Shown: positions 26,601 through 36,496 of the stretch, piece by piece
Numbering within the stretch: position 1 is the first letter of the stretch
Layout: each line of letters starts with the position of its first letter
Assembly: GCF_002368195.1 (NCBI RefSeq)
Contig: NZ_AP018178.1
Coordinates: forward strand, 8,320,645 to 8,384,644
Source: Calothrix sp. NIES-2100
GTDB taxonomy: Bacteria; Cyanobacteriota; Cyanobacteriia; Cyanobacteriales; Nostocaceae
DNA: 64,000 nucleotides
Direction: 5' to 3'
The notes under the pieces: generated by a model
Databases searched by the model: none
Seen by the model: only the letters and a program-made list of their open reading frames with translations
Told to the model about the DNA's origin: nothing
Position numbers and translations under genes: made by a program

Positions 26601-27373
26601 TAAAACTTATCCTTCATTCCCCGGATACGCGCAAAAGTCTGCACAGGATCATTACTCTTCGCAGCTAATTGTAGTGTTGGCTGCTCCCAGCGTAAAAAAG
26701 GATTGGTGCGTTTCTCCACTCCCAGCAGCGAAGGGACAGTAGCTTCCCCCCGACTACGGAAAGCCTTGACTTCCTCAAAGCGCTTTTGTAAATCGCTGTT
26801 TTCTCCATCTACAGTCAGAGCAAATTTTAAATTATTCAATGTGTACTCATGGGCACACCAAACACGAGTATTATCAGGGAGAGAGCGGAGTTTATTTAAA
26901 GAGTTCACCATTTGTGTAGGTGTCCCTTCAAATAAACGACCACAACCCCCAGCAAACAAGGTATCGCCACAGAATAATTCCCCAGGTTCACCAGCTATTT
27001 CTGGGGGAAAATAATAAGCAATGTGGGCGCGGGTATGTCCAGGTACGAAGACAACTTCAGCTACACGGTTAGCAAATTGCACATGAGAGCCGTCTTCTAA
27101 ATATACCTGCTGTCCGGGAATTCTCCCCCGATCCTCGACTCCGCCATATACTGTCACCCCAGGAAAGTGTTGCATGAGCTGCTTATTACCACCCACATGG
27201 TCTTGATGATGGTGTGTGTTAAAAATTGCAACCAACTCAGCTTTCAGTTCTGCCAGTTGCTTTAATACTGGTTCAGTCTCCGCCGGATCGACAACCGCCG
27301 CGATATTCTGCGTGCGATCATATAACAAGAATATGTAGTTATCGGAAAGTGCTTCAAGATGAAAAACCTGCAT
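26600..27373 (-). CDS. gloB: Hydroxyacylglutathione hydrolase (glyoxalase II)
   Basis: 257 residues, the usual length. The metallo-beta-lactamase metal site THHHQDH is at residues 53-59, with further ligands in VPGHTRAHIAYYF, FCGDTLFAGGCGRLF and VWCAHEYTL. The C-terminal domain contains KRTNPFLRW, part of the glutathione-binding region. It hydrolyses S-D-lactoylglutathione to D-lactate and glutathione in methylglyoxal detoxification. The start ATG is the first in frame. Confidence 0.95.
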   Translation of the reverse strand: MQVFHLEALSDNYIFLLYDRTQNIAAVVDPAETEPVLKQLAELKAELVAIFNTHHHQDHVGGNKQLMQHFPGVTVYGGVEDRGRIPGQQVYLEDGSHVQFANRVAEVVFVPGHTRAHIAYYFPPEIAGEPGELFCGDTLFAGGCGRLFEGTPTQMVNSLNKLRSLPDNTRVWCAHEYTLNNLKFALTVDGENSDLQKRFEEVKAFRSRGEATVPSLLGVEKRTNPFLRWEQPTLQLAAKSNDPVQTFARIRGMKDKF

Positions 27374-27778
27374 AACTTCAAATTCCTCGGACTAATGATC
27401 CATGACTAATGACAGCTTTGACAAATTTAGAAGCGTATTAGCTTAGCTATACGAAGTCTCTATATTTTGTTCATTCTACCTGGAAAACCCATTAACCATC
27501 TCAATACACAACCGTATTTACCCCTAATCGATAATAAAAAACAATAATAAATGCTTTGATTAATCAGTACAATTTCTCTGGAAAGTAGCTAAAATGCGAA
27601 GTTAGAGTGAACTTATTCTTTTTGTTTTTAATACAAAAAGAAATTTGATCATCAGGAATCTGCAATCTTTGCTCTATATGGATAAAATTTAATATTTCTT
27701 AAATTTTGACCTAGCTCTTTTTTACATATTTAAGAGTGAGCAAATATTGTCATGTTTGATTGCATCTGTAGGAGATTT
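27374..27778. other. 405-bp AT-rich intergenic region
   Basis: The divergent spacer between gloB and the small protein gene. It is AT-rich with T-tracts; no repeat, gene or recognised operator was found. Confidence 0.5.
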
Positions 27779-28006
27779 ATGAATTATCAAACATTGATGT
27801 ACGCACCCGTCAATAGTCAATCAGACATAGGAGTTAAGCCAATTGTAGACCGTATTCTCTCATCAGGTAGAATGAGCCGTACAGATCATACCTTACTTAC
27901 CTCCACTGTTTTGGCTAATGGCAATATTAATGATGGCGATCGCCGCCAAATTAACCGCATATTTGATTATCTGCAAACAGGGAGGCTAAAATTACTTGAC
28001 TGGTAA
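27779..28006 (+). CDS. Small conserved cyanobacterial protein, 75 aa
   Basis: A soluble protein with a compact helical C-terminal half: SGRMSRTDHTLLTSTVLANG, then GDRRQINRIFDYLQTGRLKL, ending in Asp-Trp. This pattern belongs to a family of small cyanobacterial proteins of unknown function. The ATG at 27779 has AGGAG four bases upstream of the spacer and gives a natural start (MNYQTLMYAP); an earlier ATG at 27752 has no ribosome site. It is flanked by long AT-rich regions and is probably monocistronic; a perfect 11-bp hairpin lies 41 bp after the stop. Confidence 0.75.
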   Translation: MNYQTLMYAPVNSQSDIGVKPIVDRILSSGRMSRTDHTLLTSTVLANGNINDGDRRQINRIFDYLQTGRLKLLDW

Positions 28007-28543
28007 AATTTTTGGGTAATTTTGGCTATATATCCTCAGGGGTAAAAACTAGTGCGTATACTCTAGAACGATGAAACGCACTAGTTATAGCAATCCTAAA
28101 TATTTATATTAAATCAAATTAAAAGTATCAAGAAAACCTAAAATATAAGCGAATTCATTTTTATCCGAAATAAAAATAATTCCCTACAAATGACTACTAG
28201 CCACAAAAAAAATAACCTATGTTTTTGTTCTAATTATTAGTAAATATAAATCACAATTAATTATTTGCTAACAAGTCTATAATTTTTTACAACCCTAGAA
28301 TTACTGATTTTAAATTTACTTCAATAATTCCTTATCAATATTTTACGTAGATTCTCCCTAGTTAAAGTAACCAATATTAAATTATCTTTAATTAGATTAA
28401 GATGAATTTAAAACTGTAAAAATGTAAATCCAGCCAAAATTTAATAAACAAAATTGCATCTGATAAAATTTTCTGGATTATGGCTAGTCCTAATATTCCA
28501 GTAAAAAATAGTCATGATTACATAATATTAAGCATAGATATCT
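28007..28543. other. 537-bp very AT-rich leader of the glycan cluster
   Basis: Apart from the hairpin at 28047-28086 the region is long A/T tracts without a gene. It is the probable promoter region of the + strand glycan cluster, but no specific box was recognised. Confidence 0.5.
28047..28086 (+). terminator. Perfect 11-bp inverted repeat
   Basis: AACTAGTGCGT (28047-28057) and ACGCACTAGTT (28076-28086) with an 18-nt loop, 41 bp after the small protein stop. No U-run follows, so it may be a terminator-like hairpin or a regulatory dyad. Confidence 0.4.
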
Positions 28544-29560
28544 ATGAGCAATCAATTAGGTCAACAGCTAATTTCCGCAATTCGGGATGCTATAAATAAC
28601 ATCCGTTATCCAAAGCGTATCCTTGTAGTGCGACAGCGCGATCACCAGTCTACATATAATGACTACTTTCTTTATTGGGTCAGTCAAAACGTTCCAGAAG
28701 CCGCACATCTATTTGAAGTCCATTATCTTCCTTGTGAAATAAATAATTGGGAAAGATACGCCCTATTTTTACCTTGGTTACAAGACCCACTCAAAGAAAG
28801 ATTTCCTCATATTTATAAATATGCCCAAGAATTAGAGGCGCAGTGTCAATTACACAACATTCCTATTATTAACCCTGTAGATAATCTCTCCAATTCCATC
28901 AAATCAATTGCATCAAAGTTAATTGGGGATGTCGGAATTCGTACTGCTAAAACAATTCCCATCACCAATGTAGAGGAATTTAAAAAGACCCAAGGAGGTT
29001 TATCAACTCCTTTTTTCATCCGAGAAGACTGGGTACATGGTAGTCAAATTTTTTTCATACAACATCCTGAAGAAATAGAAAACGTACCTTTTGAAAAATT
29101 CATTGCTCCCATAGCAGTGGAATTTTTAGATGTTCAGGGAGAGGATGGTTTGTATCGTAAATATCGCTACTTTGCTATGGGAGATGAAGGCATTCCCGGC
29201 CCTTTAATGGTTTCAAAATCTTGGGAAGTGAGAGACAACGATGATCGCGTCACTAATGAAGCAATAATAGCTGAAGAGATTGCTTATTTTAGTGGCGAAG
29301 ATCCTAATCATTATCTATTGCAAAAGGCAAGAAAAGCATTAGGTTTTGATTTCATGGCTTTTGATTACAGCTATGACACCCAGGGAAATTTAATGGTGTG
29401 GGAACCAAATCCTTTTCCAGTAATTTGGGGGTCACATGATGGTGAACCTGAGAAAAAGTATCAATCACCTTCAATGGATCGCATTTATACAGCACTGCTT
29501 AAGTATTATTTGCAGTGCGCTAATATATCAATCAAAATTCCCGCTATTTCTAAGTTGTAA
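28544..29560 (+). CDS. ATP-grasp-like protein, first gene of glycan cluster
   Basis: 338 residues. The layout suggests an ATP-grasp ligase: an N-terminal domain, then KSIASKLIGDVGIRTAKTIP (entry helix), FFIREDWVHGSQIFF (nucleotide-binding strand and loop), AVEFLDVQGEDGLYRKYRYF, and a C-terminal metal-binding run FDFMAFDYSYDTQGNLMVWE followed by NPFP. Similar stand-alone proteins occur in polysaccharide and peptide-modifying clusters, where they join a carboxylate to an amine or modify a sugar. The specific substrate is unknown. It is followed by glycosyltransferases on the same strand. Confidence 0.6.
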   Translation: MSNQLGQQLISAIRDAINNIRYPKRILVVRQRDHQSTYNDYFLYWVSQNVPEAAHLFEVHYLPCEINNWERYALFLPWLQDPLKERFPHIYKYAQELEAQCQLHNIPIINPVDNLSNSIKSIASKLIGDVGIRTAKTIPITNVEEFKKTQGGLSTPFFIREDWVHGSQIFFIQHPEEIENVPFEKFIAPIAVEFLDVQGEDGLYRKYRYFAMGDEGIPGPLMVSKSWEVRDNDDRVTNEAIIAEEIAYFSGEDPNHYLLQKARKALGFDFMAFDYSYDTQGNLMVWEPNPFPVIWGSHDGEPEKKYQSPSMDRIYTALLKYYLQCANISIKIPAISKL

Positions 29561-29660
29561 ATCCTAAATTTACTATCTTATAGTTGGGAAACTAAGTTTT
29601 GCTATCACAACAACAGCAAAATATTATCTGCAACTTTTCAATCAGAGGAGTGTTTACTAA

Positions 29661-30704
29661 ATGGCTCCAGTTGTTTCCATCATTGTTACCTGTTTTAATC
29701 AAGCAAGCTACCTAGAACGCTCAGTAAAAAGTGTTCTAGCACAAACATTTACAGACATTGAATGTATTATTGTCGATGATGGCTCTACTGATAACACTCA
29801 AGAAATTGTTGAGCAATTGATGAGTCTTGATTCCCGAGTCAGTTACTTCTACAAAGAAAATGGTGGGGTATCTTCAACTCGTAATTTTGGATTTAAAAAA
29901 GCCAATGGTACGTGGATTCAATTTTTAGATGGAGATGATTGGATTCACGAAGATAAGATTAGATTTCAATTAACTCATTTATCTGAGGAAGTAAATGAGA
30001 ATAATACTGTTTTTTATACAGATTATGAACGAGTCTTTATCAACAAAGAGCAAAAAATTATTAACATCCAAGAAAATATTGTTGGTGCTTTGACAAGAGA
30101 GGAATTAATTGCGCGATTGCTAATTCCTGATTTTCTAGCTGATTCTCCATTTCCCTTGCTGCAACAATGTCTACTTATGAATAGACATGTTCTAGAGAAA
30201 AAAATTTTTGATGAGCGCCTTAAGGCTCTGCAAGATAGAGACTTTCCACTAGACCTTTTACTTTTAGGTGTAGATTTTGTCTACACACCTATGATCGGAG
30301 CATATTACACCAAACATCAGTTTAATAGAACTAATAATTGGTCTTACATGAAAAATTATTACATTATGTTCTATGAGACAGCATACAGTAAGCACAAGGA
30401 TTTACTTCCTTTGTGTCAAACAGGCATACATTTCTTAATTAAAGAAGCAATTAGAGAAAAAGAGGAAAACAATTTTGCTAAGTTGATGACAATGTTTTAC
30501 CCTCCTTTTTACTTGCTCAATAATAAGATTCAGATTAATTCTAGCTATTTGCTAAAACAGATTTACAGAATTCGGCTAATTATTCCCAGCTTTTTATTAT
30601 ATGAAAAATACCGGGGGCCACGCTCCCAAAAAATCATAGCAGTTTGGCACAAAATAACTAACATCTTCAAAAGTTACAATCCAACTTTTATTGGTAGTGA
30701 ATGA
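29661..30704 (+). CDS. Family 2 glycosyltransferase
   Basis: 347 residues. The N-terminal GT-A fold is unmistakable: VSIIVTCFNQASYLERSVKS, IIVDDGSTDNTQEIV, then the DxD-type segment FLDGDDWIHEDK. The C-terminal ~130 residues are less conserved and probably determine the acceptor; there is no clear transmembrane pair, so it acts at the cytoplasmic face. AGAGGAG lies 10 bases before the ATG. It would add a sugar to a growing oligosaccharide. The next gene's possible early start overlaps its end. Confidence 0.9.
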   Translation: MAPVVSIIVTCFNQASYLERSVKSVLAQTFTDIECIIVDDGSTDNTQEIVEQLMSLDSRVSYFYKENGGVSSTRNFGFKKANGTWIQFLDGDDWIHEDKIRFQLTHLSEEVNENNTVFYTDYERVFINKEQKIINIQENIVGALTREELIARLLIPDFLADSPFPLLQQCLLMNRHVLEKKIFDERLKALQDRDFPLDLLLLGVDFVYTPMIGAYYTKHQFNRTNNWSYMKNYYIMFYETAYSKHKDLLPLCQTGIHFLIKEAIREKEENNFAKLMTMFYPPFYLLNNKIQINSSYLLKQIYRIRLIIPSFLLYEKYRGPRSQKIIAVWHKITNIFKSYNPTFIGSE

Positions 30705-30717
30705 AACATGTGTCAAT

Positions 30718-31878
30718 ATGATAAAAGGTAAAGTTTCCTTAGTAGTTAGTGATTTTGCTGGTGGAGGCACAGTCCGAGCCTTTTTACTAGCTCAAATTCT
30801 CCAAAAAATAGATTATGAAGTAGAGGTAGTAGGATTTTTATTTGGTAAAGAAATCTACGCCACTCCTCCTTCAGGAATACCTATTAATTATGTGATTGGG
30901 AAAAACTATCCTGAGTTTCTGCTATCAGCCAAAAAACTGTTACAAAAACTGGATGGCGATATTATTTATGCAGTTAAACCCAAACCATCAAGTTTTGGTG
31001 TGTCTTTAGTTCACAAACTCAGCCAACATCGTCCTTTATTTTTAGATATGGATGATTGGGAACTCAGTTGGCATGGAGGGTTTGAATGGAAATATAATCC
31101 GAGTCTTAAGCAATTATATAGGGATATTTTCAAGCAAAATGGAGCATTAAAATTTCCCGATCATCCACTTTATCTACAGTGGATAGAACGCTTAGTGCCA
31201 AAAGCAGATGTAGTCACCATAGATACTAATTTTCTCCAAAAACGCTTTGGTGGTGTTTATATACCTAATGGCAAAGATACGGCAATGTTTGACCCCCATA
31301 AGTATAACCCTGAAGCAAGTAGAGAGCGTTATGGACTTTCTAAATATAGAGTTTTAATGTTTCCGGGAGCGCCACGACCTCACAAAGGAGTTGAAGATGT
31401 TTTACTAGCTTTAGATCTATTGAATGAACAAGATTTAAGATTAGTGATTGTCGGTGGTAGTCCTTACGATGATTATGACGACCAACTAATTCAAAAATGG
31501 GGTCGTTGGATTATTAAGTTGCCAAAGTGCCCTGTAGAGCAAATGCCTGAAGTAGTAGCTGCTGCTCATATTGTAGTTGTTCCCCAACGAGATACTCTAA
31601 TTGCTCAAGCCCAATTTCCCCTCAAGTTAACAGATGGAATGGCAATGGCTAAACCTATTTTATCAACGCGGGTAGGAGATATTCCCGAAATTTTAGATGA
31701 CACTGGTTATTTAGTTGATCCTGGTTGTCCCGAACAAATTGCTGAACAAATTCAATTAATATTTGAGGATTTAGCAGCAGCAAATGAAAGAGGAATAAAA
31801 GCTAGAGAAAGATGTGTAAAAAAATATAGTTTGTTAACCATGTCATCTACCATAACAGAAGTAATGAATCGTTTATAA
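30718..31878 (+). CDS. Family 4 glycosyltransferase
   Basis: 386 residues from ATG 30718 (MIKGKVSLVVSD). GT-B fold: an N-terminal Rossmann segment with GGGTVRAFLLA, then the donor-binding half with VLMFPGAPRPHKGVEDVLLA, LVIVGGSPYDDY and the terminal FPLKLTDGMAMAKPILSTRVGDIPEI (Glu of the E-x7-E type motif replaced or shifted). It probably transfers a nucleotide-activated sugar with retention. An earlier TTG in frame would overlap the preceding gene by 14 bp; the ATG start fits the GT4 N-terminus better. Part of the cluster operon. Confidence 0.86.
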   Translation: MIKGKVSLVVSDFAGGGTVRAFLLAQILQKIDYEVEVVGFLFGKEIYATPPSGIPINYVIGKNYPEFLLSAKKLLQKLDGDIIYAVKPKPSSFGVSLVHKLSQHRPLFLDMDDWELSWHGGFEWKYNPSLKQLYRDIFKQNGALKFPDHPLYLQWIERLVPKADVVTIDTNFLQKRFGGVYIPNGKDTAMFDPHKYNPEASRERYGLSKYRVLMFPGAPRPHKGVEDVLLALDLLNEQDLRLVIVGGSPYDDYDDQLIQKWGRWIIKLPKCPVEQMPEVVAAAHIVVVPQRDTLIAQAQFPLKLTDGMAMAKPILSTRVGDIPEILDDTGYLVDPGCPEQIAEQIQLIFEDLAAANERGIKARERCVKKYSLLTMSSTITEVMNRL

Positions 31879-31910
31879 CCAATTATATATAAATTTATTT
31901 TTAAATTATC

Positions 31911-34229
31911 ATGTCTAACCTTAAGCTACTAAGTAAATTTGTTAAACCATATCCTCGGAGGATATTATCAACAATTTTTTTAGGATTTTCTGGAGCTTTA
32001 TTTAATGGTGTTGGCACCACATTAATTATACCAATTATTCTCCAAATTGTCGGTCAAACAGTAGATTTAACAGGCGCTCCACCTCTTCTTAAAATAATCA
32101 TATCTCCCTTCGATAAGGTGCCAGAAAATTACCGACTAGCTGTGATGTCTACCTCTATTGTATTTATAATTTTTTTGAAAAATTTATCTAGTTATCTCAG
32201 TAGTTTAGTTTCAAACTCTTTAACGCGAACTCTAACTTCAGACATGAGAGAAGCTGGGTTAGAATTATTACTAGAAGTAGATTTACATTATTACACCAAG
32301 ATGCGAGTGGGGGACATAATTAACACACTTGGTGGAGAAATTAGCCGTGCTGCGAGTACAATAGGTAGTGCAATTAGATTAGTTATTTTAGTAATTACTA
32401 TTTTAGTTTTCGTAGCTTTGCTGTTATCAATTTCCTGGCAGTTAACTATCGCTACTACGCTTTTGTTGACTTTAATTACATTAGTAAATCAGTACGCTAT
32501 TCAACGTTCAAAATATTATGGTAATGAGCTTTCGGAGATGTCGAAAGCTTATTCTATCACTGTGCTAGAAGTATTAAACGGAATTCGCTTAGTTAAATCA
32601 AGTGGAAACGAAGAAAGAGAATATAAACGGATTCAGCAACTAATTCGCGATCGCGAAAAAGCAGATTTTCTATCTCAAGTTAATTCGGAAGCTATTGGGC
32701 CAGTTAGCGAGGTCACTGGCATTATAGCTTTAATATTGATTGTGTTAATCGGTCGCGCTTTATTTACATCTCAAATTACTACAGTTTCAGCCGTTTTGCT
32801 GACATATTTATTAGTGCTACTGCGACTGCTGCCATTAATTTCTCAGTTAAATGTTCTTCGTAGTAGCTTTGCTAACACTTCTACGAGTGTAGATGTTGTG
32901 GCTGACTTTTTACGAAAAGATAATAAGCCATTGATGAATCGTGGTAAGATTCTCTATCAAAATTTACAGCAGGGAATACATTTCAATCATGTTTGTTTTG
33001 CCTATCCTAACCATGAGAATTTAGTACTTGATAACGTAGATTTATATTTGCCACAAGGAACAACTCTAGCTTTAGTAGGTGGTTCTGGTGCAGGTAAATC
33101 GACAATGGCTGACATGTTAAGCAGATTTTATGATCCCACATCTGGCTGCATCACCCTAGATGGCATAGATTTACGTGACTTTGAGATGAAATCACTACGA
33201 CAGTCTATGGGAATTGTCAGTCAAGATACATTTTTGTTTAATGACTCAGTGCGGAATAACATTTGCTATGGGCGCAGTGAGGTGAGTGATGATGAAATTA
33301 TCGCAGCCGCAAAGCGGGCTAATGCTTATGAGTTTATTAGCAAATTACCTCAAGGATTGGATACTTTAATTGGCGATCGCGGTGTGATGCTATCAGGTGG
33401 ACAAAGACAAAGATTAGCGATCGCCCGCGCATTACTACAAAATCCAGAAATACTGATTTTAGATGAAGCTACTAGCGCTTTAGATACGGTGTCTGAACGC
33501 TTAGTACAAGCTGCTCTTGAGGATCTCAGTCGCGATCGCACAACACTAGTTATTGCTCACCGCCTTTCCACAGTCCAAAAAGCTGATCAAATTGCTGTAT
33601 TAGATCATGGGCGTGTAGTAGAGGTGGGAACCCATAAAGAACTTTTAGAAAAAGGTGGTTATTATTCACGCCTCTACTCAATGCAATTTGCTGAACCTCC
33701 TCACAAGAACTCGGCTCGTGTCAAAATCCTGAATGCAATGCGTAAGTATTCAGCGCAGATGAGCTATCCCCTTGAGGTTGCTGCTCCACAGAATCAAAGC
33801 TTGATCCGCATTTCTCACGAAATTCGGACGCAGCTTAACTCGATAATTGGCATTCTGAATCTATTACTTGATGACATTGTAGAAAATTCCCAAGAATGGC
33901 AGGAATTAATTGAAGAATCCTACAAATCAGCTTTAGAAACTCTAAACATGATTGATATCTTAGATGATATCGATCGTCACAATATTAATTGTCAATTGCC
34001 TTTAGATACTGAAAAGAGTATCAAATTTAATAGCTACGCTCAAAAATTTAGTGAATGTTCTAAGCAGCTACGAATTGGTATAAACTTCTTGCTTAGTTCC
34101 TTGAAGTTCTTATCAGACAACTTAGACTATAATCTTCAAGATGAAAATAAATTAGTTATGGAAATTTATTCTACTGCTATTTCTCTTATCGATACATTAC
34201 AAATAATTGAGCAAAAAATTAATATTTAA
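31911..34229 (+). CDS. MsbA-type ABC exporter with C-terminal HisKA-like tail
   Basis: 772 residues. Residues 1-310 form the six-helix exporter domain; 340-580 the ATPase, with Walker A GGSGAGKST, signature LSGGQRQRL, Walker B ILILDEATSALD and the H-loop VIAHRLS. Normal members stop near 590-610. Here about 170 extra residues follow, with ISHEIRTQLNSIIGILNLLL (His636), a near match to the HisKA H-box, then an acidic helix and a second, degenerate copy (CSKQLRIGIN, Lys718 in place of His). No ATPase domain of a kinase follows. The exporter probably flips a glycan or glycolipid made by the flanking glycosyltransferases, and HepA of heterocyst envelope synthesis is a similar exporter. Confidence 0.88.
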   Translation: MSNLKLLSKFVKPYPRRILSTIFLGFSGALFNGVGTTLIIPIILQIVGQTVDLTGAPPLLKIIISPFDKVPENYRLAVMSTSIVFIIFLKNLSSYLSSLVSNSLTRTLTSDMREAGLELLLEVDLHYYTKMRVGDIINTLGGEISRAASTIGSAIRLVILVITILVFVALLLSISWQLTIATTLLLTLITLVNQYAIQRSKYYGNELSEMSKAYSITVLEVLNGIRLVKSSGNEEREYKRIQQLIRDREKADFLSQVNSEAIGPVSEVTGIIALILIVLIGRALFTSQITTVSAVLLTYLLVLLRLLPLISQLNVLRSSFANTSTSVDVVADFLRKDNKPLMNRGKILYQNLQQGIHFNHVCFAYPNHENLVLDNVDLYLPQGTTLALVGGSGAGKSTMADMLSRFYDPTSGCITLDGIDLRDFEMKSLRQSMGIVSQDTFLFNDSVRNNICYGRSEVSDDEIIAAAKRANAYEFISKLPQGLDTLIGDRGVMLSGGQRQRLAIARALLQNPEILILDEATSALDTVSERLVQAALEDLSRDRTTLVIAHRLSTVQKADQIAVLDHGRVVEVGTHKELLEKGGYYSRLYSMQFAEPPHKNSARVKILNAMRKYSAQMSYPLEVAAPQNQSLIRISHEIRTQLNSIIGILNLLLDDIVENSQEWQELIEESYKSALETLNMIDILDDIDRHNINCQLPLDTEKSIKFNSYAQKFSECSKQLRIGINFLLSSLKFLSDNLDYNLQDENKLVMEIYSTAISLIDTLQIIEQKINI

Positions 34230-34271
34230 CCCAAATAACAAATCACACTATATTATTTATTTCTCAAAATA

Positions 34272-35489
34272 ATGAACAATTCATCAAGAAAGAATCAATA
34301 TATTTTTTATACAGCAGAACTCTCACTCAAACCTGATACTGCTCATGAAATTCATGATGTTCTTTGTGCTAATGCAGCAGCTAACTTGGGGTATTCCTCA
34401 GTTTTAGTCTATCCAGATAGAGGAAATCGGTTTGTTAATCCACTTTCGTTACTTTCTCCTTATCAACCCAGACGACCAAATGCAGAATTTATCGAGTTTT
34501 ATGATGTTGAACAAAAGCTCAAAGTTGCTCCATTACCAATGCCTTGGCCGATTGATCAAGTAGGTGGTAAGTATACTAACTCCAGTACAGTAGTGACTAA
34601 GTATTACTTACCTTTTCATCTATTGCCTCATACAAAAACTGTCCATACTAGAGATTGGAATTTTGCCAAAGCCGCAGTCAAAAATCAAATTTTTACTATT
34701 TATGAACGGCACTATTATCAAGACCAAAAATTTGAGCCAGAAATTGTCCATAGCCCATATTTTAAAATTGCCATAACTCAGTCTGAACCAATCAGAGAAA
34801 GCTTAATAGAATATGGTATGCCAGCAGACAAGGTTGTTTGGCTACATAACGGATTCAATCAATCATTTTTAGTTAGACAACCTCAAGAGGCTCAAGCATG
34901 GCGGCAAGAACTACTTACAGATGAATGTAAGTATTTGGTTGTCTATTCCGGCGCTTTGTATCCTTTCAAAGGAATTGATGTTTTAATTGACAGTGCTAAG
35001 GAACTACCAGAAGTGCAGTTTGTAATTACGGGAGGTACAGAATCACAAGTACAAGGTTATGAACAGATAGTCAAAAATAAACATATAGAAAACATTAAAT
35101 TTTTAGGCTGGATACTTCCACGGGAACGATTAGTTAGCTTGTTTCAGGCAGCTGACATTTTAGCTCATCCTCACTGCTCTGGAAAATCAGCAAACTTCAC
35201 GAATCCAGTTAAATTTTTTCAGTATATGGCTTCGGGAACACCAATAGTTGCAACTGAAATTCCACCTTTAATGGAGTTTAAAAACTCGCCTTTAATAGCC
35301 ACTTGGAGTGAACCTGATAATGCACATGAATTTGCTCAAGCTATTAAATATGCTTTAGAGGTGTATCCCAGAAAAATAGAAGGTTATGCTGCTAGTATAG
35401 ATTTTGCACATCAATTTTCTTGGGAGAATAGAATTACTAAAATATTAAATTACTTAGAAGATTATATGCGTCCACAAATTATATTGTAA
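34272..35489 (+). CDS. Family 4 glycosyltransferase
   Basis: 405 residues, GT-B fold. The acceptor half is at the N-terminus (HEIHDVLCANAAANLGY). The donor half has KYLVVYSGALYPFKGIDVLI, VQFVITGGTESQVQGYEQI, IKFLGWILPRERLVSLFQAADI and the C-terminal NPVKFFQYMASGTPIVATEI. This arrangement is typical of GT4 enzymes that build surface glycans. It follows the ABC exporter by 42 bp and precedes the GT10-like enzyme by 44 bp, supporting one transcription unit. Confidence 0.88.
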   Translation: MNNSSRKNQYIFYTAELSLKPDTAHEIHDVLCANAAANLGYSSVLVYPDRGNRFVNPLSLLSPYQPRRPNAEFIEFYDVEQKLKVAPLPMPWPIDQVGGKYTNSSTVVTKYYLPFHLLPHTKTVHTRDWNFAKAAVKNQIFTIYERHYYQDQKFEPEIVHSPYFKIAITQSEPIRESLIEYGMPADKVVWLHNGFNQSFLVRQPQEAQAWRQELLTDECKYLVVYSGALYPFKGIDVLIDSAKELPEVQFVITGGTESQVQGYEQIVKNKHIENIKFLGWILPRERLVSLFQAADILAHPHCSGKSANFTNPVKFFQYMASGTPIVATEIPPLMEFKNSPLIATWSEPDNAHEFAQAIKYALEVYPRKIEGYAASIDFAHQFSWENRITKILNYLEDYMRPQIIL

Positions 35490-35533
35490 CGGTAAAATAA
35501 TCAGCTAAAAACTAACAAATTATCAATAATAAA

Positions 35534-36493
35534 ATGACTATGAAAACTATTGGCATGATTAGCAGCTATTCATCACTGAATACAAGTGCTGATTGGATGT
35601 GGCAACAAACCCCTGAACACTTTGGCTTATGGCAAAATATCCAAGTATTAACAACAGCACCAAAGCCAGATTTTTTGTTACTTTATCAATTTGATTTTCC
35701 CCAACCTGCCCCACAGCTATCTTGGTTAGATCGTTTCCGTAAACGACAACAAAAACCAGAAGTTAATATCGATTCTTTATTGCGTGGTGTACCGAAAGAG
35801 CGAATTATTTATTTTCTCCGGGAACCACCTTTAGATGAGATTGTAGAAATAAATAAACAGAATTATCAGTCAGCACAACAGTATTGCGGTTACGTTACAG
35901 GCCCAGATGACTTTGCGCCTGTTCCTGACTATATGCCGGCTATTTGGTATCACGCCAAATCATTTAAAGATTTAAATGAAATGCCATTACCAGAAAAAGT
36001 TGCGCCATGTAGTTGGATTACTTCGGGAATTAATCGTACAGCTAACCATCGCCAGCGGTTAGATTTTTTGCAGTCTCTACAAGAGAGTGGAATTAAATTT
36101 GATTTGTATGGCCGTAATTTACCTGAATGGTCGCATACAAAGGGAGAACTTGGTCACAAGTGGCATGGCATGGCACCATACTACTATAATTTGGCAATCG
36201 AAAATTATGCTGACAACGGTTGGTATGTGAGTGAAAAAATGTGGGATTCTTTATTGGCATGGTGTCTACCAATTTATTATGGTGGATCTGCTGCTGATAA
36301 ATTATTACCACCTGGTAGCTTTTTAAGGTTGCCTAGTTTGGATGAAAAAGGCATTGCTTACATCAAAGAAGTGACTGCTACACCTGATGCTTGGTATGCA
36401 GCTAAAGATGCGATCGCTGAAGCACGCCAAATCATTTTACACAAGCTAAATCTCTTGAATTGGTTGTCAAATTTTGTTGATAAATACTCATAA
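35534..36493 (+). CDS. GT10-like fucosyltransferase
   Basis: 319 residues. The C-terminal part carries the alpha-1,3-fucosyltransferase pattern: LDFLQSLQESGIKFDLYGRN, then YYYNLAIENYADNGWYVSEK (the E-N ... Y-V-S/T-E-K donor motif) and MWDSLLAWCLPIYYGGS. The N-terminal part differs from eukaryotic enzymes, as usual in bacteria. It should transfer fucose, or a related deoxysugar, from GDP-sugar to the cluster's glycan. ATGs at 35534 and 35540 are both possible; there is little to choose between them. Confidence 0.78.
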   Translation: MTMKTIGMISSYSSLNTSADWMWQQTPEHFGLWQNIQVLTTAPKPDFLLLYQFDFPQPAPQLSWLDRFRKRQQKPEVNIDSLLRGVPKERIIYFLREPPLDEIVEINKQNYQSAQQYCGYVTGPDDFAPVPDYMPAIWYHAKSFKDLNEMPLPEKVAPCSWITSGINRTANHRQRLDFLQSLQESGIKFDLYGRNLPEWSHTKGELGHKWHGMAPYYYNLAIENYADNGWYVSEKMWDSLLAWCLPIYYGGSAADKLLPPGSFLRLPSLDEKGIAYIKEVTATPDAWYAAKDAIAEARQIILHKLNLLNWLSNFVDKYS

Positions 36494-36496
36494 AAT

